NCBI GenBank assembly: GCA_020846935.1
Contig: JADLCY010000010.1
Coordinates: 186,001-250,000, forward strand
Direction of reading: 5' to 3'
Origin: Gemmatimonadaceae bacterium
Lineage (GTDB): Bacteria > Gemmatimonadota > Gemmatimonadetes > Gemmatimonadales > Gemmatimonadaceae
DNA: 64,000 bases
In this document: positions 36,901 to 45,233 of the stretch, in pieces
How the letters are laid out: each line of letters opens with the position of its first letter
How positions within the stretch are numbered: position 1 is the stretch's first letter
The notes under the pieces: model-generated
What the model saw: the letters and a program-made list of their open reading frames with translations, nothing else
The model's database searches: none
What the model was told of the DNA's origin: nothing
Program-made: the position numbers and the translations under genes

Positions 36901-37888
36901 CGGCGGCAATTGCCGTGTAGACCTTCCGGGCAAACGCGATGGCGGAATCGTCCATCAGGTCGTATTGCATCGCCACGATCGCGGGAACGTCTACTCCAAG
37001 CAATGAGGAGGCCACGCCGCTCCACGTCGCATGCATCGCGCGCTTGCCGCCAAAGCAGGCGCCGAGGACGATCAGGCGCGTGGGTCGGCCGCGCATCCGC
37101 GCCGCAAACAGGTCGGCGGCGAGCGGGCTGCCGCGTCCGTCGGGGCCGAGGAGGATCAGCGCGCCGCGTGGCGGGTCGGCGTCGTCGTCAAAGTCTCCGT
37201 GGCCGGCGAAGTGCAGCAGGTGTGGATCGGCGGCGAGCGCGCGGTCCAGCGCTTCGCTGTCGGCGGCCAGGAACCATTGCGGTGCGATGTTCGAGGTGGG
37301 GTCGAGGGCGGCTTCGATGACCTGCTGCTCCTTCTCGAGCGCAAGCGGTGGCCACGTTGCGTCGTTGGTGGGGGAGGCGAACAACGCGCACAGGGTCAGC
37401 GCGTCGACCTTGACGGGTTCACTCGCAACATGTTCGTCCGGCAACTGCTGGCATCGCACGATGCTGAGCCGTCGATCGAGGGCGATGAAGCGCGTGACCG
37501 GGGCGTCGTCGCCATCCGTGGGATCGCCGAGATACATGTACTCCCACGGGAAGCGCTCGAGTGCCGGGGCTTCGAAGCGCAGGCGGAGCCTCAGCCCTTC
37601 GGCGGGCCCATCGAGCTCGATGAGGCTCTTGTCGAGCAGGTCACGCACGCGCGGCGGGAGGAGCAACGCGGAGAGTGCGGCGCCGAGGCGCGCGACGTCG
37701 CGCATCGCGAGCTGGCGACCTTCCAGGCCCTGCAGCGAGGCGTGAATCGACGGGTCGATCGAGACCGCTTCGGCCTCATCGCTCGGCATCATGCCGACCG
37801 GAGACCGGAGTACGCGCACGGTGAAGCGCTCGACGTCGCCGTCGCGCACGTAGTCGCAGGCTTCGATGTCGAAATTGCGATACTGCAC
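33899..37888 (-). CDS. CHAT protease - STAND NTPase fusion protein
   Basis: 1,329 residues from a GTG start. Residues about 100-370 are a CHAT (caspase-like) protease: FPWEYMYLGD, the His motif HFAGHGD (His230) and the Cys motif LGACFGG (Cys278), so the catalytic dyad is intact. Residues about 435-700 are a NACHT/STAND-type NTPase: DDAGMGKTTT (443-452, Walker A) and RLVIVVDALND (513-523, Walker B). The last 600 residues are helical and rich in Ala, Leu, Arg and Asp, suiting a sensor or scaffold. CHAT-STAND proteins are known in bacterial defence and regulated cell death, with the STAND part as sensor and the protease as effector. Here it is translationally coupled to two prenyltransferases. 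Confidence 0.9.
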   Translation of the reverse strand: MQYRNFDIEACDYVRDGDVERFTVRVLRSPVGMMPSDEAEAVSIDPSIHASLQGLEGRQLAMRDVARLGAALSALLLPPRVRDLLDKSLIELDGPAEGLRLRLRFEAPALERFPWEYMYLGDPTDGDDAPVTRFIALDRRLSIVRCQQLPDEHVASEPVKVDALTLCALFASPTNDATWPPLALEKEQQVIEAALDPTSNIAPQWFLAADSEALDRALAADPHLLHFAGHGDFDDDADPPRGALILLGPDGRGSPLAADLFAARMRGRPTRLIVLGACFGGKRAMHATWSGVASSLLGVDVPAIVAMQYDLMDDSAIAFARKVYTAIAAGLPLDAAVVDGRLEIVNRCGREERDFGVPAIYLGAHDGPLFPRLSAADAADDAETWARLLAASRAQVERQLARYRGTDATPGAYLPSACVERPHVRNAFDGFLAGSQRVLMVVDDAGMGKTTTLCRWAERLSADGHLVFFYSADAALHNGIEHELANDLALRSPDDVDPLLDRAAAIAAAHGRRLVIVVDALNDYQGRDGSDAGDLLISLDACATRTAWPAFALLGACNTTTWNRLAREGVLPRVTRDRWFTHPGGHLALQLGPFAREEFAAAWEAYARQFRLTTAAGDLSPDLALRLRRPLLLRMVAEAWAGRAGPVAATDVTLDIFDRFVTQRLTSSDDVALAERLALRMWTTQRVPLRVDEILHDPALDIEIARDGRAVPWTTLQERDIIRVEPGTPLTGDTVTFVIPAIGAYFLARALRAAGPQPADVITGLVAASRTFPLAWGAARLSLLLAADQMLYERLAGSPVAEIRELVSEAFIEYTDVEPARARESLQRLINGDDADARRTALKAAFYLGAAAHDLLLSAASAPSDTVRDDVRDVLYLIWFNEETEVHPPGDASLVAMWEQRPGFAEAFLDDLLGRISLMDVARGAVGRGELLSFFLAVTMAIYINHCDRRDVMEKTIAWYRTLAVDRLKLPRLDWIPGKARTAASKLVISVLYRKYGEQVLDALRLRDVEDGRDPFALAPPDREIAQRVIPALDPSSTLAAHRDDLATMLDSDVPAFRILAALPIGVHACAHPAPTIALVDDLRAAGSPRSRLWLLLAFTVLANDTPDEWIPALERWTTELAQRDRAILDGTEPSLLTALDAALLPLGLALGKRAREFEVVERLMRAAATDGDHALLARLVRALGVPGFYHPHPVLLLLARCMPLLSGAESKGALESSLGLMRTKHRTEVDTFLLDASLGDDASRRVRSHADPRLVRQLIWYVGLFNHGVFCAHRYPRMRTGIVAPCYELVANAPSAQAFALEYSTAAESLFWKSRFDLREWTLPEPWA

Positions 37889-38398
37889 GCTTACTGTCTC
37901 ACGCCCGGATCCCCCTCACGCGCCGATCGCCGCGCAGTGCGACCGAATCGGCATCCACTGTCATCGTCTACGCAGGCGTGGAGCGCAATGGTCATGCCTC
38001 GACGCGTCGTGCGGCCTCAGCTGTGAGGAAACCGCTCGACCGCGCCGCCAAGGTCGGCGACTGATTCCCCTGTGCGCACCGGGCCCGGCGCGGAGGGGCT
38101 GCTCCGAGTGGAGACCTCGAGCGGACGTGCGGGCAATCGCTCGCGGAATGGGGTAGTGTCTGAAAACGATCCGCACCGGGGGCGCCAGTAGCGACCGAGC
38201 TTCAGCCTCCCGGCCACCTGGCGGCAAGAGGGGTCACTGGATGGCGTTACCCCTGCGATCGAGTTCTCTTCATCAGCCGACGCGGAGCGCGGCCGCCGCG
38301 CGCCGTCGGCGACGCGGCTCCTCGGTCGGTCGTTGCCGGAGCGGCCCCCATCGGATCCCGCGGGAAACACTGGTGACCGGATTGCGTAGTTTCCGAGC
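37889..38398. other. Intergenic stretch between divergent genes, no gene seen
   Basis: 510 bp with no frame that has a ribosome site or plausible composition. It should carry promoters for the CHAT operon (minus) and the coiled-coil gene (plus); none was convincing. Confidence 0.45.
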
Positions 38399-39064
38399 AT
38401 GAGTCCACAAGCGACCGCAGCGCCCGCTCCCTCCGCGCCGACCGCCCAGGCGCCGGCAACTGCTCCCGTGGCCGGCACGCGTTCGGCGGCGCTGGAGCGC
38501 GCGGTGCTCGAAGGGCGTCGCAATGAGCTGTCTCGGCAGCTCAACTCCGTCGAGTCGCGGCGGTCCGAGATTCTGAGAGAGCTGGGTCGCTCCAGTGACG
38601 GCGCGGTGCGTCAGGGCCTCGAGGGACGGCTCAAGATCCTGGACGAGCGGCTGGTGAGCCTCGAGCGCGAGATCGAGGTCAATGGTCGTGCCCTGTCGGC
38701 CAATCCACGTCCGGAGCGCGTGACCGGCTTTCCCGGGGTTGGTGGCACGGGCGACGCTGGCGGGGGCCGAAGTCGGGACCGGCTCGGACCCTTGATGGGC
38801 ATCGCGTCGCTGCTCGTGCTGACGCCCCTGGTGTTCGCGATGGCTCGCCGGTTGTGGCGAGGGTCGCCGGCCCCGGTGGTGCATCGTGATGCCGCGAGTG
38901 ATGCGCGCCTCGAGCGCATCGAGCAGGCGGTCGACGCGATCGCGATCGAAGTGGAGCGTATCTCCGAGGCGCAGCGTTTCCAGAACAAACTGTTGGGAGA
39001 AGGGCAGGGTGTGGGCGCCTTTGGCCGCGTGATGCCGCGAGAGGCCGAGCGGGTCGGCGGATAG
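38399..39064 (+). CDS. Single-pass membrane protein with coiled coils, unknown
   Basis: 221 residues. An Ala/Pro/Thr-rich start is followed by a charged coiled coil (about 31-95, RRNELSRQLNSVESRRSEILREL and LEREIEV), a Gly-rich linker, one membrane helix near 131-150 (GPLMGIASLLVLTPLVFAMARRLW) and a second coiled coil (about 165-197). No catalytic domain. No gene family recognised; the plan suits an envelope scaffold or sensor partner. A terminator hairpin lies 62 bp downstream. Confidence 0.75.
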   Translation: MSPQATAAPAPSAPTAQAPATAPVAGTRSAALERAVLEGRRNELSRQLNSVESRRSEILRELGRSSDGAVRQGLEGRLKILDERLVSLEREIEVNGRALSANPRPERVTGFPGVGGTGDAGGGRSRDRLGPLMGIASLLVLTPLVFAMARRLWRGSPAPVVHRDAASDARLERIEQAVDAIAIEVERISEAQRFQNKLLGEGQGVGAFGRVMPREAERVGG

Positions 39065-39126
39065 TACGCGCTTCGGGCGGTGCGACGCGACCCTGCGTCG
39101 GCCCCATCGAGATGCGAAGAAGCGAT

Positions 39127-39155
39127 CGAGGGGCCTCCTGGTGGGAGGCCCCTCG
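39127..39155. terminator. Shared hairpin terminator between converging genes
   Basis: cgaggggcctcc (39127-39138) pairs with ggaggcccctcg (39144-39155), 12-bp perfect stem, loop tggtg. It lies between the coiled-coil gene (plus) and the PQQ dehydrogenase gene (minus). No T-run on either side. Confidence 0.75.
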
Positions 39156-39183
39156 TCGCGTCCGTCTGGCCTGGTGGCGGTGC

Positions 39184-41406
39184 CTAACGTCTCGGTCGGT
39201 TGAGCGCCAGCGCGACCAGCGACACCTTGGTGTCGGCGCCGGTCGCAAAAACGATGTACTGCCGGCCCTGGTGCATGTAGGTCATGGGCACGGCGGTCGT
39301 CTTGGCGGGGATGCGCACCGCGCCGACCTGCTTTCCGGTGGCCTTGTCGACGGCAAAGAGGGTAGGTGCCTGGTCCGGCGGTCCGCCCGTGCGCCCCTGG
39401 CCGTAGATCACGAGGGTCTTCGTGGTGATGATCTGCGCCTGGCCGCGGCTGGCACCCGGCGGCAACGTGACGCCGGCAAAGAGCGGGCTGTTGCTGGTGA
39501 TCTTTGGGTGCCCCCCGTTGGGGATCCACCAGGCCTTGTCGCCCGTGTTCATGTTGTAGGCCGTGATGCCGCCTTCCTGCTTTGGCTTGAGGATCGACAC
39601 GCCACCGATGTTGGTCGGCACCCCGCCGCGTCCCTCGAAGCCACCGCCGCGACTTGCCGGCGCGCGATAGCCGTCGGGGGGTGGGAGCGCACCAGCGAGG
39701 CCGCAGTTGTCACGGGGCGAGCTGTAGCGGAACTCGGAGCACGGGTCCTTCTGGAGCGCGATCGCGCTCAGGCCGGTGAGCGCGGCCACGTACATCATGC
39801 CCGTTTCGGGGTCCACCGCGGCGCCACCATCGATGTTCACGCCACCGCTCGCGCCCGGTGAATACCAGCCGCATTTCCAGGTTGGGCTATCGGTGGATCC
39901 ACCGGGGATGTAGTACGGACCCATGCGGCAGCGCTTCGCGATCTTGAGTGCGCTGTCCTTGATGGCCGGCGTGTAGTCAATGAGATCTTCTTCCAGCAGG
40001 CCCTGTTGCGAGTAGGGCTCCGGCTTCGACGGGATGGGTTGCGTCGCCGCGGTCTGCTCGCCGGGCACGTCGCTCTGCAGCACCGGTGTTTCGGGCATCG
40101 GCCAGATCGGTTCACCCGTCGCCCGATCGAAGGTGTAGATCCAACCTTGCTTGGTGGTTTGCGCGACGACCTTGCGTCGCTGTCCGTTCACCGTGATGTC
40201 GAGGAGGTTCGGCGCCATCGGCGTGTCGTAGTCCCAGATGTCATGGTGGACCATCTGGAAGTGCCACTTGCGCAACCCGGTGCGCGCGTCGATCGCGACG
40301 ATACTGTTGCCAAACAGATTGAAGCCGGGCCGATGACCGCCGTATTCGTCCATGAGGGGCATGCCGACCGGGATGTAGACCAGCCCGAGTTCGGGGTCGG
40401 CGGAATACGTCGCCCACGCGTCGTTCTTGCCCACGCCTTCGGTCCCGACCTTCGAGCCGTTCTTCCAGCTGTCGGCGCCGAACTCTCCGGGTTGGGGCAC
40501 GAGGTTGAACCTCCAGAGTTGCCGGCCGGTCCGCACGTCAAAGCCGCGGATGTAGCCGGGGATGTTCTTCGTGCGGATCGGGTAGTAGCCGTGGATCGAG
40601 GAGTTGCCCACGACAATCACGTCGCCGACGAGGATGGCGGGCGACGAGTTGGCGATCTGGCCGTAGCTCGGGTCGATACCTACCGTGCCGTCGGCGCCGG
40701 TGCGCGTGACGGGGTTCCAGCGCTCGCCGGGTTTCGCTTTTCGGTAGGGCGCGGCGTCAGAGATGATGAGCGAGCCGGTATCGTCGACGGCGAGGGGAAC
40801 GAGCGGCAGGCCGAGGCCGTCCATGAGATCCACGACGCCGTTGCGGCCGAAGCGCGGGTCGGGCCGGCCGGTCTTTGCGTCGAGCGACACCATGTGGTAG
40901 CCCGGCGTGACCGTGATGATCCGCTCGTTAGGTCCGCCGTCGGTCCAGTAGGCGAGCCCGCGCCCCGCAAACTGGCGCGGCGCCTTCTGCCAGCGGATGC
41001 CCTCATCCAGTCTGTACATCCAGAGACTCTCGCCGTTGGACGGATCGAGTGCCACGGTGACGCGGCGGGTGGTCGCGACGGTGAACAGTCGGCCGTTGGC
41101 GTAGATCGGCGTGGTGCGATAGTACTCATCGCTGCCGAAGGCGCCGCCCTGCCATTCCCAGGCCACCTTGAGCGAGTCGAAGTTGGAGGCGTTGACCTGG
41201 TCGAGCGGCGAATAGCGCGTGCTCCAGGCGTCGGCGCCCCAGTATCGCCACTCGCCTGCGACGTTGCCGCGCACCGTGCGGGCGGCAGCCTGCGCCAGGG
41301 CATCGCCTGGCGGCGCCTGGACGACGAGGAAGGCCGCCGTGAGGGCGACGAGGGTGCGGGAGCGCGACAGGCGATTCGCGACGTCGGGTCCGGGGAAATG
41401 CGGCAT
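39184..41406 (-). CDS. PQQ-dependent dehydrogenase (quinoprotein, eight-bladed propeller)
   Basis: 740 residues with a signal peptide (TLVALTAAFLVVQAPPGDALA), so periplasmic. Propeller repeats with the W-docking type pattern run through the protein, e.g. GESLWMYRLDEG, GRQLWRFNLVPQPGE and GLRKWHFQMVHHDIWDYD, the last being typical of quinoprotein glucose and alcohol dehydrogenases. It oxidises a sugar or alcohol using PQQ and passes electrons to quinone or cytochrome c. No membrane domain and no CxxCH haem site were seen, so an external acceptor is needed. No PQQ synthesis genes are in the window. The stop codon lies inside the octamer GCCTAACG. Confidence 0.9.
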   Translation of the reverse strand: MPHFPGPDVANRLSRSRTLVALTAAFLVVQAPPGDALAQAAARTVRGNVAGEWRYWGADAWSTRYSPLDQVNASNFDSLKVAWEWQGGAFGSDEYYRTTPIYANGRLFTVATTRRVTVALDPSNGESLWMYRLDEGIRWQKAPRQFAGRGLAYWTDGGPNERIITVTPGYHMVSLDAKTGRPDPRFGRNGVVDLMDGLGLPLVPLAVDDTGSLIISDAAPYRKAKPGERWNPVTRTGADGTVGIDPSYGQIANSSPAILVGDVIVVGNSSIHGYYPIRTKNIPGYIRGFDVRTGRQLWRFNLVPQPGEFGADSWKNGSKVGTEGVGKNDAWATYSADPELGLVYIPVGMPLMDEYGGHRPGFNLFGNSIVAIDARTGLRKWHFQMVHHDIWDYDTPMAPNLLDITVNGQRRKVVAQTTKQGWIYTFDRATGEPIWPMPETPVLQSDVPGEQTAATQPIPSKPEPYSQQGLLEEDLIDYTPAIKDSALKIAKRCRMGPYYIPGGSTDSPTWKCGWYSPGASGGVNIDGGAAVDPETGMMYVAALTGLSAIALQKDPCSEFRYSSPRDNCGLAGALPPPDGYRAPASRGGGFEGRGGVPTNIGGVSILKPKQEGGITAYNMNTGDKAWWIPNGGHPKITSNSPLFAGVTLPPGASRGQAQIITTKTLVIYGQGRTGGPPDQAPTLFAVDKATGKQVGAVRIPAKTTAVPMTYMHQGRQYIVFATGADTKVSLVALALNRPRR

Positions 41407-41657
41407 GCCGTGGAATCCTCGGGGCGTTGGGATGTCGTTAGGTCAGCCAGGCCCGGCCAGCGGGCGCGGTCGAACGCCGGCAAATGTAGTGCTGGTACTG
41501 CGGGCGGATAGGCGGGCGCGGTGGGACAGCGGTCGCTCGCACGGTGCGGCGCCGGGGCGGGCGTGGGCGCTGCGGCGTTCCGACACCGGAGCGGAAGTTG
41601 GCTTGAACCATTCAAGTGGCGGGCCCAGTATGACGGACCACCGAGAGGAGAGTCTCC

Positions 41658-42494
41658 GTGAATCGTCGTGAGTTTGCGCGCACCGTGGGCGCGACGCTCC
41701 CCGCCTGGGTCGTGGCCCGATCGCCCCTCGCCGTCCGGCGGCTCACTCGCATCGGGCTCGAGCTCTACAGTGTGCGCGGTGCGATGCGAAGGGATCCGGA
41801 GGGCACGCTGGCCGGGATTCGCGCCATCGGGTACACCGACGTCGAGCTGCTGTGGTCGTTCGGCAACTTCGGACGCACGCCGGCGCAGGTCAAAGCTTCG
41901 CTTCAGGCCACGGGACTCGCGGCGCCCTCGGCGCACATCGCGCCGCAGATTCTCACGAAGGACTGGGCCAAGTCGCTGGACGACGCGAAGCTGCTGGGCC
42001 ATCAGTACCTCATCGCCGCAGGCCTGCCGGCCGAGGCGCGGGCATCCTTGGACGTGTGGCGGCAGTGGGCGGACCGGTTCAACGCCGCAGGCGCCGAGGC
42101 ACGCGCTGCCGGGGTCTGGCTCGCGTTTCACAACGAGCCTGACCACATGAAGCCGATCGATGGCCAGGTGCCCTACGACCTGTTCATCTCGCGGCTCGAT
42201 CCGGCGCTCGTCAGGCTGCAGCTCGACGTCGGCAACATGGTGATGGGGAATGGCGATCCGATGGCGTATCTGCGACGTCATCGTGATCGCTACTGGAGCT
42301 TCCACCTCAAGGACGTGGTGCCGGACCGGTCGCGTGACACGGGACTCGGCACGGGGATCGTCGACCTGAAGGCGCTGCTCGCCGCGGTGCCGGACATCGA
42401 GCACAAGCCCTGCTTTGTCGAGCAGGAGGGCAAGTCCGAGGATCTCGCCGCGGCGAGGGCGGACTGGGCGTGGCTGAGTCGGCTGGAGTTCTGA
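41658..42494 (+). CDS. Sugar phosphate isomerase/epimerase-like TIM-barrel protein
   Basis: 278 residues from a GTG with a strong ribosome site (gagaggagag). The start MNRREFARTVGATLPAWVVA is a twin-arginine signal, so it is exported folded. The rest is the xylose-isomerase-like AP endonuclease-2 barrel: IGLELYSVRGAM, AIGYTDVELLWSFGNF, GVWLAFHNEPDHM, LQLDVGNMV and YWSFHLKDVV, with Glu, His and Asp in the usual metal positions. Substrate unknown; exported relatives act on sugars or cyclitols. It diverges from the PQQ sugar dehydrogenase gene and may work with it. Confidence 0.87.
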   Translation: MNRREFARTVGATLPAWVVARSPLAVRRLTRIGLELYSVRGAMRRDPEGTLAGIRAIGYTDVELLWSFGNFGRTPAQVKASLQATGLAAPSAHIAPQILTKDWAKSLDDAKLLGHQYLIAAGLPAEARASLDVWRQWADRFNAAGAEARAAGVWLAFHNEPDHMKPIDGQVPYDLFISRLDPALVRLQLDVGNMVMGNGDPMAYLRRHRDRYWSFHLKDVVPDRSRDTGLGTGIVDLKALLAAVPDIEHKPCFVEQEGKSEDLAAARADWAWLSRLEF

Positions 42495-42497
42495 GGG

Positions 42498-42986
42498 CTA
42501 CGTGGTCGGGCGCCGCGTGAAGTCGAGCGAACCGCCGACGCGGACGCGCTCTTCCACTTGCTCCCGGCGCGAGGCAACGCACACGCGTCGCCCCGCCTGA
42601 TCGGCGGCGTACCGATCACACACCTCCCGCGTCACGCTCCGTGTCGACCACCCGGTCCACGAGCTGCGATGCAACGGGTTGCGACGATCGATGGTAACGC
42701 GCAGGTCACCGATGTCGACGCTGTTGTCGCAAAGGTACACGGCGCTGCCGATGTTGGCGCTGCCTGGATCCGTGCGGCAGCGGCCGCTCTCCGGCTCGAG
42801 GACGACCGTGCCGGAGTCGACGACGAGCCGTCCTCGGAGGTCGCCGGTCTCGCCGGTTCGCATCACATAGTCGTACGTGCCCGCCTCGGCGACGACCCGG
42901 CTTCGACCCACCGACGATGCGCACGCCGCCGCGCCGCCGAGCAGCGCGGCGCACACGAGCACCCGGATGGTACCCGAAGCTGTCAC
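42498..42986 (-). CDS. Small predicted lipoprotein, unknown
   Basis: 162 residues from a GTG that overlaps the stop of the peptidase gene as GTGA. The signal ends in GGAAAC, a good lipobox. The mature part has four Cys (CRTD, LCDN, VCDRY, RVCVA) that could form two disulfides, and an all-beta look at the start (GTYDYVMRTGETGDLRGRLVVD). No family recognised. Because of the overlap it is co-translated with the S9 peptidase, so a helper or anchor role for that enzyme is possible. Confidence 0.75.
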   Translation of the reverse strand: MTASGTIRVLVCAALLGGAAACASSVGRSRVVAEAGTYDYVMRTGETGDLRGRLVVDSGTVVLEPESGRCRTDPGSANIGSAVYLCDNSVDIGDLRVTIDRRNPLHRSSWTGWSTRSVTREVCDRYAADQAGRRVCVASRREQVEERVRVGGSLDFTRRPTT

Positions 42987-45061
42987 TGGGCGACCGGCGC
43001 GCGGAGCACGAGGTTCTCGATGAAGAACTCCATCATGCGATCCGGGCGCAGGGGGGTGTGCCCCTGGTCCGGCCCGACCTGCACCTCGAAGCTCTTGCCG
43101 GCGCGCTGCAGCGCCTGGATCAGCTGCATCGAATTGTTTGGGTGCACGTTGTTATCGGCCGTGCCGTAGTAGATCATCAGGCGGCCCTTGAGCTTGTCGG
43201 CGTAGGGCATGGCCGAGCCGGCGTCGTACCCCGCCGTGTTCTCCTGCGGGATCCACATGTATCGCTCGGTATAGATGGTGTCGTAGTGCCGCCAGTCGGT
43301 GACGGCGGACATGGCCGAGCCGGCCGCAAAGACGTCCGGGTGACGCAGCAGGGCCATCGCCGAAGCATACCCGCCATACGACGTGCCAAAGATGCCGACA
43401 CGTGCCTTGTCGATGTAGCGCCGATTCCAGAGTGAGCGTACGCCGGCGGCCTGGTCGTCGATCTCCACCGTCCCGAGTTTCTGGTAGATCGCGTCGAGGA
43501 AAGCCTTGCCGCGGCCCGCCGCCGAGCGGGAGTCGAGCGACAGCACGATGAAGCCGTATTCGGTGAACGGGTGCGGCGTCGTGAAGGTCTCGCGTGCGCC
43601 GTTGGTGGCGGGTCCGGCGTACACGGTCACGAGCACCGGATACGCGCGCGTGGAGTCGAACGTCGAGGGCCGGTGCAGCATGCCGTGCAGCTCGGTCACA
43701 CCATCTGCGGCCTTGTAGGTGAACATCTCGACCCGACGGAGACCGAGCTGGTCGAACTTCGTGAGGTCACTCGTGGCCAGTTCCGCCACGACCTTGCCCC
43801 TGGCATCCAGCAGGCGGGTCACCGGGGCGATGTCATGCGTCTGGGCCACGTCGACGATGTACTGGCCGGTCGGCGAGACGGCGACCGTGTGGTTGAACGC
43901 CGGATCCGTGAGCCGGACGTCGTCGCGGCCGTCGAGGCGCACGCGGTGCAGCTGAACCTTCATGTGGTTGTCGCCGCTGCGTGCCGTGTACAGCAGCGTG
44001 CCGGCCTTCTCGTCGACGCTCACCAGCTGGTCGACCTCGAAAGGGTGGCGGGTGACCGCGCCGTGCAGCTTTCCCGTGAGATCGTACAGGTACAGGTTCG
44101 CGAACCCGGTGCGCTCCGACATCCACAGGAAGCGCTTGCCGTCGGCGAGGTAGCGCATCTGGGGGCTGTTTCGCACCCACGACGCCGGCCACTCCTCGCG
44201 CACGATCACGCGGCACGCGCCGGTGTCCGGGCGGCACGCCGTGAACTCCATTACGTTCTGTCGGCGGTTGGTGCGGTTGAACGTGAGTTCGCTGCCGTCC
44301 GGGGTCCACCCGACGCGGTACACGTAGTGGCCGACGACGTCGTTGGTGAAGGGCTTGCCGTCGCGCACGTCGATGCGCGTCGTGCGGCGCGTGGCCACGT
44401 CGTAGACCATGAGTTCGACGACCGGATTGGGGTCGCCGGCCTTGGGATAGGCCTCGACGTCCACCGCGCCATGGACCTTGGTCTGCGCCATCTGGAGGAC
44501 GTAGTCCGTCACCGGCGACTCGTCGAACCGATAGAACGCGAGCTTGCTGCCGTCGGGGCTCCACCACATCGCGGTGACCTGCCCGAGTTCTTCCCCGTAG
44601 ACCCAGCTCGCCGAGCCGTTCTTGGTGCGCGCTGTTTCGTTGCCATCGGTCGTGATCGCGACTTCGCCCGAGCCGTCGCGGTTCGCGAGCCACACGTTGC
44701 GGTCGCGGTAGAATGCGCGGTGGCTGCTGTCGGCCGCCCACGCGACGTCGAATTGCCGGCCCCGTTCCGGTCCGCCGCGTCGAGCGCCGGTCGCGGCCGC
44801 GGCCGGCGCTTCGACGGCCGAGCGCGTCGCCACGGCGTAGCGCCAGGACTTGCCGTCGCGCTGGTAGCGGAAGCCCGAGCCGTCGGCGTCCCAGGTCACG
44901 GCGAGCGCGCCAGACTTCACCGCGTTCGGAATCTCGCGGCTCATCTGGGTGAACCGGTCGTAGCCGGGCATGGATTTCAGGCGATCCTGCGCCGGGAGTC
45001 GCGTCGCCTGGGTGGCGAGGGCGCAGGCAAGGAGCGCGGGGACGATCGAGGTTCGTTGCAT
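42983..45061 (-). CDS. Secreted S9 prolyl oligopeptidase (dipeptidyl peptidase IV-like)
   Basis: 692 residues with a signal peptide (VPALLACALATQATRLPA). The first two thirds are the DPP4-type beta-propeller (YRVGWTPDGSELTFNRTNRRQN, WMSERTGFANLYLYD). The C-terminal alpha/beta hydrolase has the nucleophile GTSYGGY (Ser561), the Asp in YYGTADNNVH and the His in QGHTP. It releases N-terminal dipeptides from peptides outside or in the periplasm. The downstream lipoprotein gene overlaps by four bases. It diverges from the M14 peptidase gene, the two sharing a 172-bp promoter region. Confidence 0.95.
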   Translation of the reverse strand: MQRTSIVPALLACALATQATRLPAQDRLKSMPGYDRFTQMSREIPNAVKSGALAVTWDADGSGFRYQRDGKSWRYAVATRSAVEAPAAAATGARRGGPERGRQFDVAWAADSSHRAFYRDRNVWLANRDGSGEVAITTDGNETARTKNGSASWVYGEELGQVTAMWWSPDGSKLAFYRFDESPVTDYVLQMAQTKVHGAVDVEAYPKAGDPNPVVELMVYDVATRRTTRIDVRDGKPFTNDVVGHYVYRVGWTPDGSELTFNRTNRRQNVMEFTACRPDTGACRVIVREEWPASWVRNSPQMRYLADGKRFLWMSERTGFANLYLYDLTGKLHGAVTRHPFEVDQLVSVDEKAGTLLYTARSGDNHMKVQLHRVRLDGRDDVRLTDPAFNHTVAVSPTGQYIVDVAQTHDIAPVTRLLDARGKVVAELATSDLTKFDQLGLRRVEMFTYKAADGVTELHGMLHRPSTFDSTRAYPVLVTVYAGPATNGARETFTTPHPFTEYGFIVLSLDSRSAAGRGKAFLDAIYQKLGTVEIDDQAAGVRSLWNRRYIDKARVGIFGTSYGGYASAMALLRHPDVFAAGSAMSAVTDWRHYDTIYTERYMWIPQENTAGYDAGSAMPYADKLKGRLMIYYGTADNNVHPNNSMQLIQALQRAGKSFEVQVGPDQGHTPLRPDRMMEFFIENLVLRAPVAQ

Positions 45062-45233
45062 GGGAGGGATCAGGGAAAGTGCCCGGGCAAGCTAGCGAGG
45101 CGTGCCGTGCTCGGCAGCCCTGACGGGGCAGGGCGCAGCGGCCGGGGGTGAGCGCAATCGAGGCGTTGCGCGTAACGGGGTGCAGTGGCAACGTGTCCGG
45201 CTCCCACGACCCCCCATATCCCACCCCTACCCC

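Noticed and set aside
37889-38544. Minus-strand frame over the start of the coiled-coil gene
   Set aside because: No ribosome site and low-complexity product; the plus-strand coiled-coil protein is the better gene.
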